Assembly (NCBI RefSeq): GCF_016107325.1
Contig: NZ_RCVT01000001.1
Coordinates: forward strand, 1,302,001 to 1,366,000
Origin: Sphingomonas sp. MA1305
GTDB lineage: Bacteria > Pseudomonadota > Alphaproteobacteria > Sphingomonadales > Sphingomonadaceae
Direction: 5' to 3'
Length of the DNA stretch: 64,000 bases
How positions within the stretch are numbered: the first letter of the stretch is position 1; each line of letters starts with the position of its first letter. Positions 1-10,325 of this stretch are shown piece by piece. The position numbers were made by a program, and so were the translations under genes. The notes beneath the pieces were generated by a model that was not told where the DNA came from, made no database searches, and saw only the letters and a program-made list of their open reading frames with translations.

Positions 1-1228
1 TGAAGAACGTCTTCTCCCATGTCTTGGGAACGATCTTGATCGCCTCGCTCCGCACCGCCTCGATGGCCGGCTGCGCCAGCGTCTTGGCATCGACATACCA
101 TTGGTCGGTCAGCCACGGCTCGATCACCACCCCCGATCGGTCGCCGAACGGCGTCTGGATCGTGCGTGGCTCGGCGTCGTGCTCCACGCCGTCCTTGTCG
201 ACGTGCGGGATCAGGACGCCGTCCGCCTTCAGCCGCGCGACCACTGCCGCGCGCGCCTCCGCGGTCGACAGACCGAGGAACGCGTCGGGGATCAGGCCGT
301 CGGCGGTCTGGCCGATCCGCGCCTTGGCATCCAGCATGTTGAGCATGTCGCGCGCCTCGATCCCAGCGCGGCGACCGACATCGAAGTCGTTAAAGTCGTG
401 GCCCGGCGTGATCTTCACCGCGCCCGATCCCAGCGCCGGATCGGCATGTTCGTCGGCGACGATCGGGATCAGCCGCCCAGTGATCGGCAGCCGCACCTGC
501 TGGCCGACCAACGCTGTGTAGCGCGCATCGTCCGGGTGCACCGCAACCGCCATGTCGGCCAGCATCGTCTCGGGCCGCGTCGTCGCCACCTCGATGAAGC
601 CGGAACCGTCGGCGAGCGGATAGCGCAGCCGCCAGAAGCTGCCCTTCACCTCGCGCGTCTCGACCTCCAGGTCGCTGATCGCGGTACCGAGGCCGGAGTC
701 CCAATTGACCAATCGCTTGTCGCGGTAGAGCAGCCCTTGCCGATGCAGCTCGACGAAGACCTTGAGCACAGCCTTCGAAAAGCCTTCGTCCATCGTGAAT
801 CGCTCGTTGGCCCAATCCATTGAGCAGCCGAGCCGGCGCAGCTGGCGGGTGATCTGCCCGCCGCTCTCCGCCTTCCACTCCCAGACTTTGGCGACGAAGT
901 CGTCACGGCCGAAGTCGGTGCGCTTCTCGCCCTTGGCCGCCATCTGGCGCTCGACCACCATCTGCGTCGCGATGCCGGCATGGTCCGTACCGACCACCCA
1001 CAAAGCATCCTTGCCCTTCAGCCGCGCATGGCGCGTCAGGATGTCCTGCAGCGTATTGTCGAGCGCGTGGCCGATATGCAGGCTGCCCGTGACGTTGGGC
1101 GGCGGATTGACGATCGTCCACGGCTCCGCCCCCGGCCGGTCGGGACGGAATAGGCCTTGTTCCTCCCAATGCTGGTACCAGCGGGTTTCGATGGCGGCGG
1201 GGTCGAAGGTCTTGGGAAGCTCGGTCAT
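1..1228 (-). CDS. valS: Valine--tRNA ligase, N-terminal part (runs off window)
   Basis: Class I aminoacyl-tRNA synthetase that charges tRNA-Val in the cytoplasm. The start ATG is at 1226-1228 on the minus strand and the frame stays open to base 1, so only about 409 N-terminal residues are visible. The class I signature [13 protein letters not shown] lies at about residues 42-54, followed by [10 protein letters not shown], typical of ValRS. The editing (CP1) region follows and includes [17 protein letters not shown]. The C-terminal catalytic KMSKS segment is outside the window. Upstream on the same strand is a secreted peptidase gene ending at 1288, about 60 bp away. The assignment is firm. 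Confidence 0.95.
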   Translation of the reverse strand, partial: MTELPKTFDPAAIETRWYQHWEEQGLFRPDRPGAEPWTIVNPPPNVTGSLHIGHALDNTLQDILTRHARLKGKDALWVVGTDHAGIATQMVVERQMAAKGEKRTDFGRDDFVAKVWEWKAESGGQITRQLRRLGCSMDWANERFTMDEGFSKAVLKVFVELHRQGLLYRDKRLVNWDSGLGTAISDLEVETREVKGSFWRLRYPLADGSGFIEVATTRPETMLADMAVAVHPDDARYTALVGQQVRLPITGRLIPIVADEHADPALGSGAVKITPGHDFNDFDVGRRAGIEARDMLNMLDAKARIGQTADGLIPDAFLGLSTAEARAAVVARLKADGVLIPHVDKDGVEHDAEPRTIQTPFGDRSGVVIEPWLTDQWYVDAKTLAQPAIEAVRSEAIKIVPKTWEKTFF

Positions 1229-1287
1229 AGGCAGCGGCTCTTAGCCAGCGCCGATGCCCCCGTCACCCCCGGCCCGTGCCGCGCTCG

Positions 1288-3318
1288 TCACTGGGCAGGC
1301 GCGTCCTTCGTCCACTTGTCCATCCAGCCAAGCACCTCGTGATACCATTGCCGTGAATTGTTCGGTTTCAGCACCCAATGGTTCTCGTTGGGGTTGACCA
1401 CCAGCCGCGACGGGACGCCGCGGCGTTGCAGCGCGGTGAAGGCGGCGATCCCCTGGGTATAGGGGATACGGAAATCCTTTTCGCCGGTGATCACCAGCAT
1501 CGGCGTCTTCCAGTTCTGGACGTAATTGACCGGGTTCCACTTTTCGAAAGCGGCCGGGTCCTGGAAATAGGCCTTGCCGCCATGTTCCCATTCGTCGAAC
1601 CACAGTTCATCTGTCTCATAGGCCATGGCGCGGGCGTCGAAGACGCCGTCATGCTGAACGATGCACTTGAAACGATCCGGCCAGCGCCCCTCGATCCAGT
1701 TCATCATATAGCCGCCGTAGGAGGCGCCGAGCGCGCAGGCGCGGTTGCCGTCGAGCCAGTCGAACTTGGCGGTCGCCGCGGCGAGGCCCTTCTGCAGATC
1801 CTCGAGCGGCCAGCCGCCCCAATTGTTACTGATTGCGTCGGTGAACGCTTGGCCGTAGCCGGTCGAGCCGTGGAAATCGACGGCGACGAGGCCAAAGCCC
1901 GCACCGGCGAACACCGCCGGGTTCCAGCGATACGACCAGCTGTTGTCGCTCGATCCCTGCGGGCCACCGTGGACCATATAGGCGATCGGCAGCTTGCCGG
2001 TGCTGCCCGCCGGTCGGACCGCATAGCCCCACACCTGGTCGTTATTGGCGCCGGCGAAGCTGAACCGCGTCACGCTCGGCATGTCGATACCGGCGAGCTT
2101 GGCCGCGTTAACGCTGGTCAGCCGCGTGCGTTTGCCCGGCCCGGCGACCGCGTAGAAATCGTCGGGCGCCGTGAGACTGTTCATCGCGATCACGCTGCCC
2201 TTGGGCGTCGCTACCACGGCAGAGACATGCCCTTGCTGCGTCAACCGGGTCGGCTTGCCCGTTCGTACGTCGACGGACCAGAGCGGCATCTCCTGCGTGT
2301 TCTGCGCGGTCACGAGTAGCCGCTTCGAATCGGGCGACCAGGCGATCGATCCCACCGACCGGTCCCACCCTTCGGTCAGCGCGCGCACCTGCCCGCTGGC
2401 AAGGTCGCGCACCATCAAGACCTGCCGATCCGCTTCGAAGCCCGGCCGCTTCATCGCCACCCAGGCAAGCGTCTTGCCATCGGGCGACACCGTCGGCAGC
2501 GTATCGGTCGCCTGGTTCGCCGCGGTCAGATTAATCGGCGCGGCCGAGCCGTCGGCGGGCGCCTGCCAGATGTCGAGGTTGGTCGACAGCGGCTCCGTCG
2601 TGCCCGCGACGCGCAACGCGAAATAGAGCGTGCGGCCATCGGCGCTCCACGACACCTCCTCGCCGCCACCGAACGGGCGCGAGGGCGTGTCGCCGTCGAG
2701 GCCGTGCTCGACCGCGATACCATTGCCCGGCGCTCCGGCAGCGGTCAGCGGCAGCACGAACAGCTGCGAATGGGTGCCGTCGACCCAGCTATCCCAATGA
2801 CGGACGAACAATTTGTCATAGACACGCGCCTGCCCGGCCCGCGCGTCTTTCTTGACCATCGCCGGCTCGAGGCTGGGCGCATCGGGGCGGCGATCAGCCC
2901 AGACCACGATCCGGTCGCCGGTCGGCGCCACCTTGAAGCCGTTGAAGCCGCCGGCGAAGTCAGTCAGCTTGCGCGGCGTACCACCGGTCACCGCCACCGC
3001 CCAAATCGCGTCGTTCGCCGTGTAATAGACGGTGTCCCCGACGATCTGCGGGTCATTCTCGTCGACGGCCGGATCGGCGAGCAGCTTCTCCGGCACCGCG
3101 CCCTTGCGCGTCAGGTCGAGCCGCCAGAGATCGTACCGCCCGCGATTGGCGTCGAGGTCCGTTTCGCGCTGCGCCCAAACCAGCCAATGACCGTCCGCCG
3201 AGGCGGTCGGCGCGCCGACGCGACTGAGCGTCGCGACGTCGTCGATGGTGATCTGGCGGGCCGCGACAGGGGCCGCAGCGGCAAGGGCGAGCAGGCTCGC
3301 GGACAGGAAGATCTTCAT
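1288..3318 (-). CDS. Secreted S9-family prolyl oligopeptidase / acylaminoacyl-peptidase-like
   Basis: Serine peptidase of family S9, about 676 residues, likely periplasmic. The N-terminus (MKIFLSASLLALAAAAPVAA) is a clear signal peptide. The first two thirds carry beta-propeller repeats with WSPDSKRL- and SPDGKTLAW-type blades. The C-terminal alpha/beta hydrolase has the nucleophile in GASYGGYMM around residue 535, the Asp region in TGEKDFRIPYTQG, and the His in NENHWVLKP. The chosen ATG at 3316-3318 begins the signal peptide; a TTG nine bases upstream would add MRG and is less likely. The family cleaves short peptides; the substrate here is unknown. Confidence 0.9.
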   Translation of the reverse strand: MKIFLSASLLALAAAAPVAARQITIDDVATLSRVGAPTASADGHWLVWAQRETDLDANRGRYDLWRLDLTRKGAVPEKLLADPAVDENDPQIVGDTVYYTANDAIWAVAVTGGTPRKLTDFAGGFNGFKVAPTGDRIVVWADRRPDAPSLEPAMVKKDARAGQARVYDKLFVRHWDSWVDGTHSQLFVLPLTAAGAPGNGIAVEHGLDGDTPSRPFGGGEEVSWSADGRTLYFALRVAGTTEPLSTNLDIWQAPADGSAAPINLTAANQATDTLPTVSPDGKTLAWVAMKRPGFEADRQVLMVRDLASGQVRALTEGWDRSVGSIAWSPDSKRLLVTAQNTQEMPLWSVDVRTGKPTRLTQQGHVSAVVATPKGSVIAMNSLTAPDDFYAVAGPGKRTRLTSVNAAKLAGIDMPSVTRFSFAGANNDQVWGYAVRPAGSTGKLPIAYMVHGGPQGSSDNSWSYRWNPAVFAGAGFGLVAVDFHGSTGYGQAFTDAISNNWGGWPLEDLQKGLAAATAKFDWLDGNRACALGASYGGYMMNWIEGRWPDRFKCIVQHDGVFDARAMAYETDELWFDEWEHGGKAYFQDPAAFEKWNPVNYVQNWKTPMLVITGEKDFRIPYTQGIAAFTALQRRGVPSRLVVNPNENHWVLKPNNSRQWYHEVLGWMDKWTKDAPAQ

Positions 3319-3393
3319 GCCGCGCAACTAAGCAGATGCCGCGCGGCGGGGCAAATGCGGGCTCCTTCCACCTCTGGTGAAAGGAGCAGTCGA

Positions 3394-3945
3394 TCAGCGC
3401 GTCGGCGCGGTCAGCTTGGCGATCTCGCGCGCGACCATCGTCTCGACCATCTCCGGCAAATGGGCGTCGAGCCATTCGCGTAGCATCGGGCGCAGCATTT
3501 CGCGCACCAGACCTTCCAGCGTGCCGTCACCCTGCGGCTCCGGCTTGACCAGCATCCGGCTGAGCGTTTCCAGCGGCGCGCGCGTCGCCGCAGCGGCCTG
3601 ATGCGACAGGATCGGCTCGGGCTCTGCCTCTGCTATCATACGGGGTTCGGGGCGGGGCTCCATCGCCCGCGGCTGCTCCGCCGCCCGCATCGGCTCGGCT
3701 TGCGGCTGCACGGGAGGGACCGGTGCGGTGCCGCGCGAGGGATCGGATGGAGAACGCGGTGCGGGCATGGGATCGCTCAGCTCCAGAATTTCGTCGGTTT
3801 CGGGTTCGTGCTCGACCGACGCCGCGACCGCGCGCTGCGTTCGGCGCGGCCGCACCTGCGCACCGTCATTCTCTTCGGCGATGATCCGTTTGATCGAGGA
3901 CAGGATCTCCTCCATCGACGGTTCCGCGCTGATGTCCCCCATCAT
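3394..3945 (-). CDS. PopZ-like DUF2497 protein
   Basis: About 183 residues. The N-terminus (MGDISAEPSMEEILSSIKRIIAEE) and the C-terminal helical block (LEGLVREMLRPMLREWLD, then AREIAKLTAP) match the DUF2497/PopZ family, separated by a proline-rich low-complexity linker. In Caulobacter PopZ is a self-assembling polar hub that anchors the chromosome origin; that role is inferred here by family. The start at 3945 follows AGGA eight bases upstream. A longer start would run into tolC, whose stop is at 3971. It sits between tolC and the S9 peptidase/valS, an arrangement typical of sphingomonads. Confidence 0.85.
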   Translation of the reverse strand: MMGDISAEPSMEEILSSIKRIIAEENDGAQVRPRRTQRAVAASVEHEPETDEILELSDPMPAPRSPSDPSRGTAPVPPVQPQAEPMRAAEQPRAMEPRPEPRMIAEAEPEPILSHQAAAATRAPLETLSRMLVKPEPQGDGTLEGLVREMLRPMLREWLDAHLPEMVETMVAREIAKLTAPTR

Positions 3946-3970
3946 CTCGATTCCTGCGTTGCGCCCGCCG

Positions 3971-5506
3971 TTATTGGCGATTGGGTGCCGCAGCACCTGT
4001 GGTTAATGCAGGGCTTCTGTCAACCGGCGTATCGAGCATCGGATCAAGAGGCCGTGTGACTACAGAGGTTTGCGCAGGGGTATTGGCGGTCGAGGCGGCC
4101 ACCGGATCGGGCCGACCGTCGTCGCCGAAATCGGAAATCCGGCCGCGAACGCGATTGTAGTTGGCCACCGGATCGTAGAGGGATCCGCCCTCCAGCCCGA
4201 GGTCCCGCGCCTCCGCATGGCCCATGGCGGCGATCAGCGCAAAGCCAGCGACATAGGCGTTACGACGCGCCGTGACCAAGGTCACCTGGCTGTTGAGCAA
4301 TTCCTGCTCGGCATTGAGGATGTCGAGGATCGTGCGCGTGCCGACGCTGTTCTCGGCGCGGACGCCCTCTAGGCTGAGCTTGTTGGCATTGACCGCGATC
4401 TCGCTGCTCGCGATCACCTCCTGCGCCGACTTCCATGCCGCATAGGCGGAGCGGGTCTGAGCGACGACCGCGCGTTCCGTCGAGGTCGTATTTTCGATCG
4501 CTTGGGCGTGCAGCGCCTCGGCCTGGCGAACTTGTGCCGCGGGACGGCCGCCCTGGAAGATCGGCAGGTTGAGCGCCAGGCCGACGGTGCCGCTGGTCGC
4601 GGACTGACCGACCCGCACACCGGTGCCGGCACCGAGCGAACCGAGGTAGCTGTAATAATTGCCGCCGAGCACGGCGTTGACTTGCGGCAAGCGCGTCGCG
4701 CGCGCGACTCCGATGTCGTAACGGGTCGCGTCGCGCAGACGCTGCTGCGCCAGCAGCACCGGATTGTTTCGCAGCGCGTCCTGGACGGCGTCATTCGGCG
4801 TCGCCGGCAGGGCGGGCAGCGCCGGCGGCTGTTCCAGACTGGTCGGCGGCGTGCCGATGACGCGGACATAGGTTTCTCGGCTGGCGATCAGCTGCGCCTC
4901 CGCCGACTGCAGCTGGCCCCGCGCCAATGCCAGGCGCGCTTCCGACTGGGCGACGTCGGTGCGGGTCAGATCGCCGACCTGAAACCGGTCGCGGCTCGCC
5001 TGCAGGTTGATCTCCAGCACCTTGACGTTCTGCTGGTTGAGACTGACGATCGCCTCGTCGCGGATCACGTCCTCATAGGCGCCGACCACGGCGGTGAAGA
5101 GATCGGATTCGGTGCCGCGCAGCGTCGCCCGCCCCGCCTCGACCCGCGTCTCCGCCGCCTCGATCGAATTGCGCACCGAACCACCGCGATAGAGCGGGAT
5201 GCTCAGCTGGGCGGCACTCGTCGCCTGGCGGGCGGGATTGGCGAAGCTGTTGTTGTTGCTGCCCAGGTTCGAACCGCCGGGCGACAGAACGTTCTCGACA
5301 TAGCCGCCCGTCAAGTTGACCGATGGCAGCCCGCTCGCCCGTGCGATCGGCACCGTCTCGTCGGTCGCTCGCTGGACGGCGCGCTGCGCGGTGATCGTGG
5401 GGTTGCCCTGATAGGCCTTGACCATCGCCTCGCGCAGGGTTTCTGCCCCCGCGGGCACGGCAACCAGCGCGACACCGCTGGCCAGGATTGTCCGAAACGC
5501 GTGCAT
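3971..5506 (-). CDS. tolC: TolC-family outer membrane efflux protein
   Basis: 511-residue outer-membrane channel component of type I secretion and RND efflux. A signal peptide (MHAFRTILASGVALVAVPAGA) is followed by two OEP repeats rich in Ala/Gln/Ser helices. Typical TolC strings are RDRFQVGDLTRTDVAQSEA and NSVGTRTILDILNAEQELL. The tail after about residue 450 is Pro/Ala/Thr-rich and probably disordered. It starts 20 bp after the pcm-like gene and ends 25 bp before the DUF2497 gene, so these three are likely co-transcribed. No dedicated pump gene is adjacent, suggesting it serves as a shared channel. Confidence 0.92.
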   Translation of the reverse strand: MHAFRTILASGVALVAVPAGAETLREAMVKAYQGNPTITAQRAVQRATDETVPIARASGLPSVNLTGGYVENVLSPGGSNLGSNNNSFANPARQATSAAQLSIPLYRGGSVRNSIEAAETRVEAGRATLRGTESDLFTAVVGAYEDVIRDEAIVSLNQQNVKVLEINLQASRDRFQVGDLTRTDVAQSEARLALARGQLQSAEAQLIASRETYVRVIGTPPTSLEQPPALPALPATPNDAVQDALRNNPVLLAQQRLRDATRYDIGVARATRLPQVNAVLGGNYYSYLGSLGAGTGVRVGQSATSGTVGLALNLPIFQGGRPAAQVRQAEALHAQAIENTTSTERAVVAQTRSAYAAWKSAQEVIASSEIAVNANKLSLEGVRAENSVGTRTILDILNAEQELLNSQVTLVTARRNAYVAGFALIAAMGHAEARDLGLEGGSLYDPVANYNRVRGRISDFGDDGRPDPVAASTANTPAQTSVVTRPLDPMLDTPVDRSPALTTGAAAPNRQ

Positions 5507-5526
5507 GCCCCCCCTTAACCCTTGTC

Positions 5527-6192
5527 TCAGAATGTAAAGCCGCTCGGCTTTTCGAAGCCGGGAAGAATGACACAGTCGCTATCCATGAACGGCGTCAGGC
5601 CGAAACCGCCATCGGTCTTGCGCCCACTGGCGAGCCGGATCACGCCCTTCTCGACCAGACCGGTGACGACGCGCCCGTCCGTCCTAACCTGGTTGACCAG
5701 AAGATCCGGAACCTGTTCGATCGCACCGTCGACGATCAGCACGTCATAGGGTGCGCCAGCGGCATGGCCTTCGGCCAGCGACCCCTCGACGATCTCGACG
5801 TTCGGCGTGCCGGCGAGGGCATCGCGCGCGATCGCGACCAGTTCGGCGTCTTCCTCGACCGCAACGACGCTGGCGACGATCGAGGCGAGCAGCGCCGCCG
5901 CATAACCGCCCGCCGCGCCGATCAGCAGGACGCGATCGTCGGCGGTCAGATAGGCTTCGGTGAGCAGTCGACCAGTGACCATCGGCAGGTTGATCGCCCT
6001 GCCCCTGCCCGCCGGCAATGCCGTGTCCCGATAGGCGAGCAGCCGCGAAGCTTCCGGCACAAAGATCTCGCGCGGCACGCTCATCATCGCCGCGATGACG
6101 CGCTGGTCGTTGACCGCATTCGTCCGCAGCTGGCTCGCCACCATCGCGTGGCGCATCGTCTGGGTGGTCGTGCCGTCGATGCTCGTGTTCAT
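5527..6192 (-). CDS. Protein-L-isoaspartate O-methyltransferase family protein
   Basis: 221 residues. The start (MRHAMVASQLRTNAVNDQRV) and MSVPREIFVPEASR are hallmarks of the Pcm-like family found beside tolC in sphingomonads. A SAM-binding glycine motif is visible as VLLIGAAGGYAAALLA, with the acidic VVAVEEDAEL about 20 residues later. The VTGRLLTEA segment stands where Pcm has its catalytic MTQ/LS motif, so true isoaspartate repair activity is uncertain. It is the first gene of the leftward run pcm-tolC-DUF2497. Confidence 0.85.
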   Translation of the reverse strand: MNTSIDGTTTQTMRHAMVASQLRTNAVNDQRVIAAMMSVPREIFVPEASRLLAYRDTALPAGRGRAINLPMVTGRLLTEAYLTADDRVLLIGAAGGYAAALLASIVASVVAVEEDAELVAIARDALAGTPNVEIVEGSLAEGHAAGAPYDVLIVDGAIEQVPDLLVNQVRTDGRVVTGLVEKGVIRLASGRKTDGGFGLTPFMDSDCVILPGFEKPSGFTF

Positions 6193-6333
6193 GCTTACCC
6201 CTCTCGCACAACTGTCTTAGCTGCGCAATACACTTCGTGATCCACCGGCTTGTATCGTGCGCGCCGGTCGCCGCCAAGCCGGGGATGGGCAATATGGGTT
6301 GGCGAGCGTGGCGGCACCGCCTAAGGCGCGGCG

Positions 6334-6678
6334 ATGATCCCGGCGACCTATCACCGTTTCATCGACTGGATCGGCGACGGCACGGGCTTGCCCGACACGA
6401 TCCTCCACCTGCACGCGGGTCTTGCCGTACTGATGGTCGCGCGCGTCCTGACGCGGCGGTCGCTGGGCAGCTTCGTGCCCCTGTCGGTCGTCGCCCTCGC
6501 CGAGGCGTTCAACGAGGTCATGGACCGGCTCCACTTCGGCTCGTGGCGCTGGCCGGACACGACCTCGGACATCATCAATACATTGTTCTGGCCGACGGTG
6601 ATCTGCCTGGGGATCCGGCTGCGTCCGATGCTCCTGCCGCGCGATTCGGCTCGGGTCGAGACACGCCAGGGCCGCTGA
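6334..6678 (+). CDS. Small membrane protein of unknown function
   Basis: 114 residues with two probable membrane helices (LHAGLAVLMVARVLTR, then SFVPLSVVALAEAFNEVMD) and a third hydrophobic stretch (IINTLFWPTVICLGIRL). The alternation of helices with FNEVMDRLHFG and RWPDTTSDIINTLFWP recalls VanZ-like or DUF2238-like small integral proteins. I do not recognise it with certainty. It is divergent from the pcm-like gene (141 bp apart) and convergent with the chemotaxis operon, whose last stop is at 6688. Confidence 0.65.
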   Translation: MIPATYHRFIDWIGDGTGLPDTILHLHAGLAVLMVARVLTRRSLGSFVPLSVVALAEAFNEVMDRLHFGSWRWPDTTSDIINTLFWPTVICLGIRLRPMLLPRDSARVETRQGR

Positions 6679-6687
6679 CGCCCGACG

Positions 6688-8370
6688 TCAGAACAGCCCG
6701 TCATCATCCTCCAGCGCGGCGTCGGCGTCGACGACCGCCATGCCCGGCAGCAGGAACGGCGCATGCACTTCGCGCTCGCGCGCCATCGTATAAAACGAGG
6801 CGGCGCGGACCAGCACCGCCCGCAACGCCTCCTCCTCATCCGCCGATCGCTCCTCCGGGACAGGCACCCCGGTCAGGAGGTCGGCAGCCCGTTCCAGTGC
6901 CTCCACCACTACACGCTGCTCATGTAGTGTGTCGGCGCTCCGCTCCAGCGATGTCACGATCGCCCGGGCCTCGCCGCCGCCATCGCTGACCGCGCGGTCC
7001 GACGTCGCGCAGGCCTGGCGCACGACCTTCAACGCTGCATCCAGCGCCAGATCGTCCTGGCCCTCCTCGCCATCGCCCTGCGCTTGGGTCAGTTCCACCC
7101 GCTTCAGATCGGCGATCAACCGGGCAACACCGGCACTCGATGCATCGAGCCGGCTGGCGCAGGGGGCGACCTCGGTCGCGATCACCGCCACGGCGCGGCC
7201 GGTCGTGCCATGGCGGCGGCAGAGCAGCCGGGTGTTGGTCGAGATGTCCTGCACGTCGAGGGCGATCCGCTGGATTCGCGACAGGCCGCCGAGCAGATCG
7301 GCGAAGGTCCGCCGCACGAATTGGGCCAGCGTCGCCAGCCGCCGATCCGCCTCGCACAATTGCCCGGTAACCTGGCTGACGTCGGCGATGCCGTGCTCGA
7401 TACGGACCAGCACATCGCCATCGTCACCGCTGGCGCCCTGTCGCTCGACCAGACCCAGCAACCGCGTCGTCAAGGGCCCGAGCTGGTCGATCGCGGCGAT
7501 CAACGCGCCGATCTCCCGGGAAAAGTCCTGCGCGGTCGCCCGCATCTGCGCGGCGACCAGCGCCGCCATGGTCGCCACCACCGTCGGCGGCGGTGCAGCA
7601 TCGTCGCCTTGCGGCAGCAGCATGCGCAAGATGGTCGCGCCATGTTCGACCCGCTGGCGGACACTGTCGCCGATCTGGATCGCGCCGAGCATGCGCGCCA
7701 CTTCGGCCTGAACGGTTCGCATCACGCCGCTCACGTCCTGCGCCATCCGCGCCACCGTCTCCAGCTGAACCTCCAGTGCGTCGGCATTGCTGGTCAGTTC
7801 GGCCGGCGCCTCCGGCCCGATCTTGCGGGATTCGACCGCGAGCAGATGATCCGCCTGACGCATGTCGGCGATGACCTTGCCGAACCGGTCGAGCTCGTCG
7901 CCGAAATAGCGCAGCTCGCGTCGCCCGCTCTCCAGCTTGCCCTCCATCCCCGCGACGAAGTTGAAGAAGGCGGTTTCGCCGGACGAGGCGATCTTGATGC
8001 TCATGCCGTAAATGCCGAGGAGATGCAGGATCTCGCCGACATCGGCGAGCAGCGACCGCATCTCGCGCGTGCGACAGGTCAGCACCTGGATCTCCGCGGC
8101 ACGGCGTTCCTGCGCCGCCGGCAATGTCTTCAACCGGTGCGCCGCGTTGCGCAGCCGCTTGATCGCCGTGCCGACCACCTCCGGGGCCAGCGAGGCCTGA
8201 ATATCGTCAAGATCGGCGCCCATCCGGTCGATGGTTTCGATCGCCTGCGCCAAGGTCTCACCGACCCCGCGAAAGCGCAATTCGAGGTCCGCGACCATCT
8301 CGTCGAGCTGGTCGGCCATTTCCGCAATCGGCAGAGGGATGTGGGTCGAGTTCTCGATCATCGTCATCAT
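6688..8370 (-). CDS. Soluble chemoreceptor-like protein at end of che operon
   Basis: About 560 residues, mostly helical, with no membrane segment. The start at 8368-8370 (MMTMIENS) lies 7 bp after the cheB stop; the longer open frame is a cheB shadow. Near residues 380-415 it has VQDISTNTRLLCRRHGTTGRAVAVIATEV. This resembles a degenerate version of the MCP signalling hairpin (compare IDAIAFQTNLLALNAGVEAARAG in the MCP at 50 kb). It may be a cytoplasmic receptor or scaffold for this cluster. The C-terminal tail is acidic (ALEDDDGLF). Function is inferred from position and the hairpin resemblance. Confidence 0.7.
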   Translation of the reverse strand: MMTMIENSTHIPLPIAEMADQLDEMVADLELRFRGVGETLAQAIETIDRMGADLDDIQASLAPEVVGTAIKRLRNAAHRLKTLPAAQERRAAEIQVLTCRTREMRSLLADVGEILHLLGIYGMSIKIASSGETAFFNFVAGMEGKLESGRRELRYFGDELDRFGKVIADMRQADHLLAVESRKIGPEAPAELTSNADALEVQLETVARMAQDVSGVMRTVQAEVARMLGAIQIGDSVRQRVEHGATILRMLLPQGDDAAPPPTVVATMAALVAAQMRATAQDFSREIGALIAAIDQLGPLTTRLLGLVERQGASGDDGDVLVRIEHGIADVSQVTGQLCEADRRLATLAQFVRRTFADLLGGLSRIQRIALDVQDISTNTRLLCRRHGTTGRAVAVIATEVAPCASRLDASSAGVARLIADLKRVELTQAQGDGEEGQDDLALDAALKVVRQACATSDRAVSDGGGEARAIVTSLERSADTLHEQRVVVEALERAADLLTGVPVPEERSADEEEALRAVLVRAASFYTMAREREVHAPFLLPGMAVVDADAALEDDDGLF

Positions 8371-8377
8371 CCGTCTC

Positions 8378-9445
8378 TCATCGTGCCGTCGCCTGGAGCA
8401 TCTCGCGGGCGATCGCCTCCAGCGGCACGACGCGATCGACCGCGCCGCGCGCGATCGCCTCCTTGGGCATGCCGAATACCACCGACGTCTCCTCATCCTG
8501 TGCGAAGGTGCGCGCCCCGGCCTCATGCATTTCCAACAGGCCGCGTGCGCCGTCATCACCCATGCCGGTCATGATCACGCCGACGGCATTGGCGCCGGCA
8601 TTGCGCGCCGCGGAACGGAACAGCACATCGACGCTGGGCCGGTGCCGCGACACCAGCGGCCCCTCGCGCACGGCCACCGCATAGCGGGCGCCGTGGCGTT
8701 CCAACATGGTGTGACGCAGGCCGCCCGGCGCGATCAGCACCCGGCCGCGCATCACCGTGTCGCCATGTTCGGCTTCCTTGACGTCGACCGCGCACAGCCC
8801 GTCCAGCCGCCGGGCGAAGGCGCGCGTGAAGCTTTCCGGCATATGTTGGACAATGACGATGCCGGGCGAATTGGCCGGCAGCGCCTCCAGCACGGCACGC
8901 AAGGCCTCCGTTCCTCCCGTGCTGGCGCCGATGCAGACGACCATTTCTGTCGTCCGGCTGAGGGCGCGGCCGTTCGGCGGCGGCAGCATGGCGTCGGCCG
9001 ACAGGCGCGCCGCCGGGCGGAGCACCGGCCGCGTGCCGAGCCTGGCACTCGCCGCGCCCTTCACCGCCTCGCGGATCTGAAGATGCGCCTCGACCAAATG
9101 ATCGGCGACGCCGAGGCGCGGCTTCAGGATGACGTCGACCGCTCCCGCCTCCAGCGCCTGGAGCAATGTGTCCGACCCTTCGTCGACCAGCGACGAGCAC
9201 ATCACCACCGGCACGGGGCATTGCGTCATCAACTTGCGCAGGAAGGTAATGCCGTCCATCCGCGGCATTTCGACGTCCAGTGTGATGACGTCGGGCACCT
9301 CGCCCTGTATATAGCGCGCCGCCGCAAACGGATCGGCGGCCGCAGCGATCACCTCGATATCCGGATCGGCGGACAGGATCGCCGTCATCGCCTGACGCAC
9401 GCTCGCGCTGTCGTCGATGATCAGGACGCGGATCTTCTTCCTCAT
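8378..9445 (-). CDS. cheB: Chemotaxis protein-glutamate methylesterase CheB
   Basis: 355 residues. An N-terminal receiver domain has the acidic pair DD at 11-12 and the phospho-acceptor D57 in [11 protein letters not shown]. After a linker, the C-terminal methylesterase has the Ser nucleophile in [11 protein letters not shown], the His in IVQHMPESF, and the Asp in GMGDDGARG. It removes methyl groups from, or deamidates, chemoreceptors. The start at 9445 is one base after the cheR stop; the longer frame upstream is a cheR shadow. Its activating kinase CheA is truncated in this operon. Confidence 0.95.
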   Translation of the reverse strand: MRKKIRVLIIDDSASVRQAMTAILSADPDIEVIAAAADPFAAARYIQGEVPDVITLDVEMPRMDGITFLRKLMTQCPVPVVMCSSLVDEGSDTLLQALEAGAVDVILKPRLGVADHLVEAHLQIREAVKGAASARLGTRPVLRPAARLSADAMLPPPNGRALSRTTEMVVCIGASTGGTEALRAVLEALPANSPGIVIVQHMPESFTRAFARRLDGLCAVDVKEAEHGDTVMRGRVLIAPGGLRHTMLERHGARYAVAVREGPLVSRHRPSVDVLFRSAARNAGANAVGVIMTGMGDDGARGLLEMHEAGARTFAQDEETSVVFGMPKEAIARGAVDRVVPLEAIAREMLQATAR

Positions 9446-9446
9446 G

Positions 9447-10325
9447 TCAGACGCGCCGGAAGACGGTGTTCGAGACGGCGACCAATTCGTCGTCCAATTC
9501 GAGCCCGGCGATCGTTTCGGAATGGCCGAGGACCAGCAGGCCACCGGGAACCAAACAGCGTGCAAGTCGCCGGACGACCTGCGCTTGCGTTTCCTTGTCG
9601 AAATAGATCAGCACGTTGCGGCAAAAGATCAGATTCATCGGCGCGCCGATCGGATAGTGGCTGTCGATCAGATTGTGCCGGGCGAAGCCGACCGCCGCGC
9701 GCAGTGACGGCACGATGCGACGCTCGTCGCGGCGCGGATCGCGCGCGGGCAGCGAATAACGTGCGCGCAGCAGCGGCGGCACGGGATCGAACAGCGCGCC
9801 GGGATAGACCCCACGCCTCGCGATCTCTAGCACCTCGGTGTCAAGATCGGTAGCAAGGATCGCATAGTCCGGGCCGCCGTGATCCTGGGCGAAGGCGTCG
9901 AGCAGCATGGCCAGCGTGTAGGCTTCCGGCCCTGTCGAGCAAGCGGCGCTCCATACCCGCAGGCGCTGGGCCCCGGCATCGCGCCAGCGCGGCAGCACTT
10001 CCTCGGCCAGATAGGTGAAATGCCGCGGTTCGCGGAAGAAATCGGTCTTGTTCGTGGTTACCGCATTAAGCAACGATTCGACTTCGTCACTGAGATGGCC
10101 TTCGTCAAACAGCCAGGCGCAATAGTTGGCCAGGCTTCCACAGCCCAGCTGCCGGACACGGCGCCGCAGCCGCCCCTCGATCATGGTCTTCTTCGCCGGC
10201 GGCAGATGAATCCCGGACGCTGCATGGATATAGTCGGCCAGCCGGCGAAAATCCGCGGGCGACAATGGGTCGTCGGGTGGCAGGCCGACTCCGTCGGCGG
10301 GAAGGGCGACGAGGCTGCTGCTCAT
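9447..10325 (-). CDS. cheR: Chemotaxis methyltransferase CheR
   Basis: 292 residues, SAM-dependent methylation of glutamates on chemoreceptors. The N-terminal helical domain includes [15 protein letters not shown]. The catalytic domain carries [15 protein letters not shown], the SAM site [17 protein letters not shown], and [14 protein letters not shown], all standard CheR signatures. The start overlaps the stop of the CheW remnant as ATGA, showing translational coupling within the operon. Confidence 0.96.
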   Translation of the reverse strand: MSSSLVALPADGVGLPPDDPLSPADFRRLADYIHAASGIHLPPAKKTMIEGRLRRRVRQLGCGSLANYCAWLFDEGHLSDEVESLLNAVTTNKTDFFREPRHFTYLAEEVLPRWRDAGAQRLRVWSAACSTGPEAYTLAMLLDAFAQDHGGPDYAILATDLDTEVLEIARRGVYPGALFDPVPPLLRARYSLPARDPRRDERRIVPSLRAAVGFARHNLIDSHYPIGAPMNLIFCRNVLIYFDKETQAQVVRRLARCLVPGGLLVLGHSETIAGLELDDELVAVSNTVFRRV

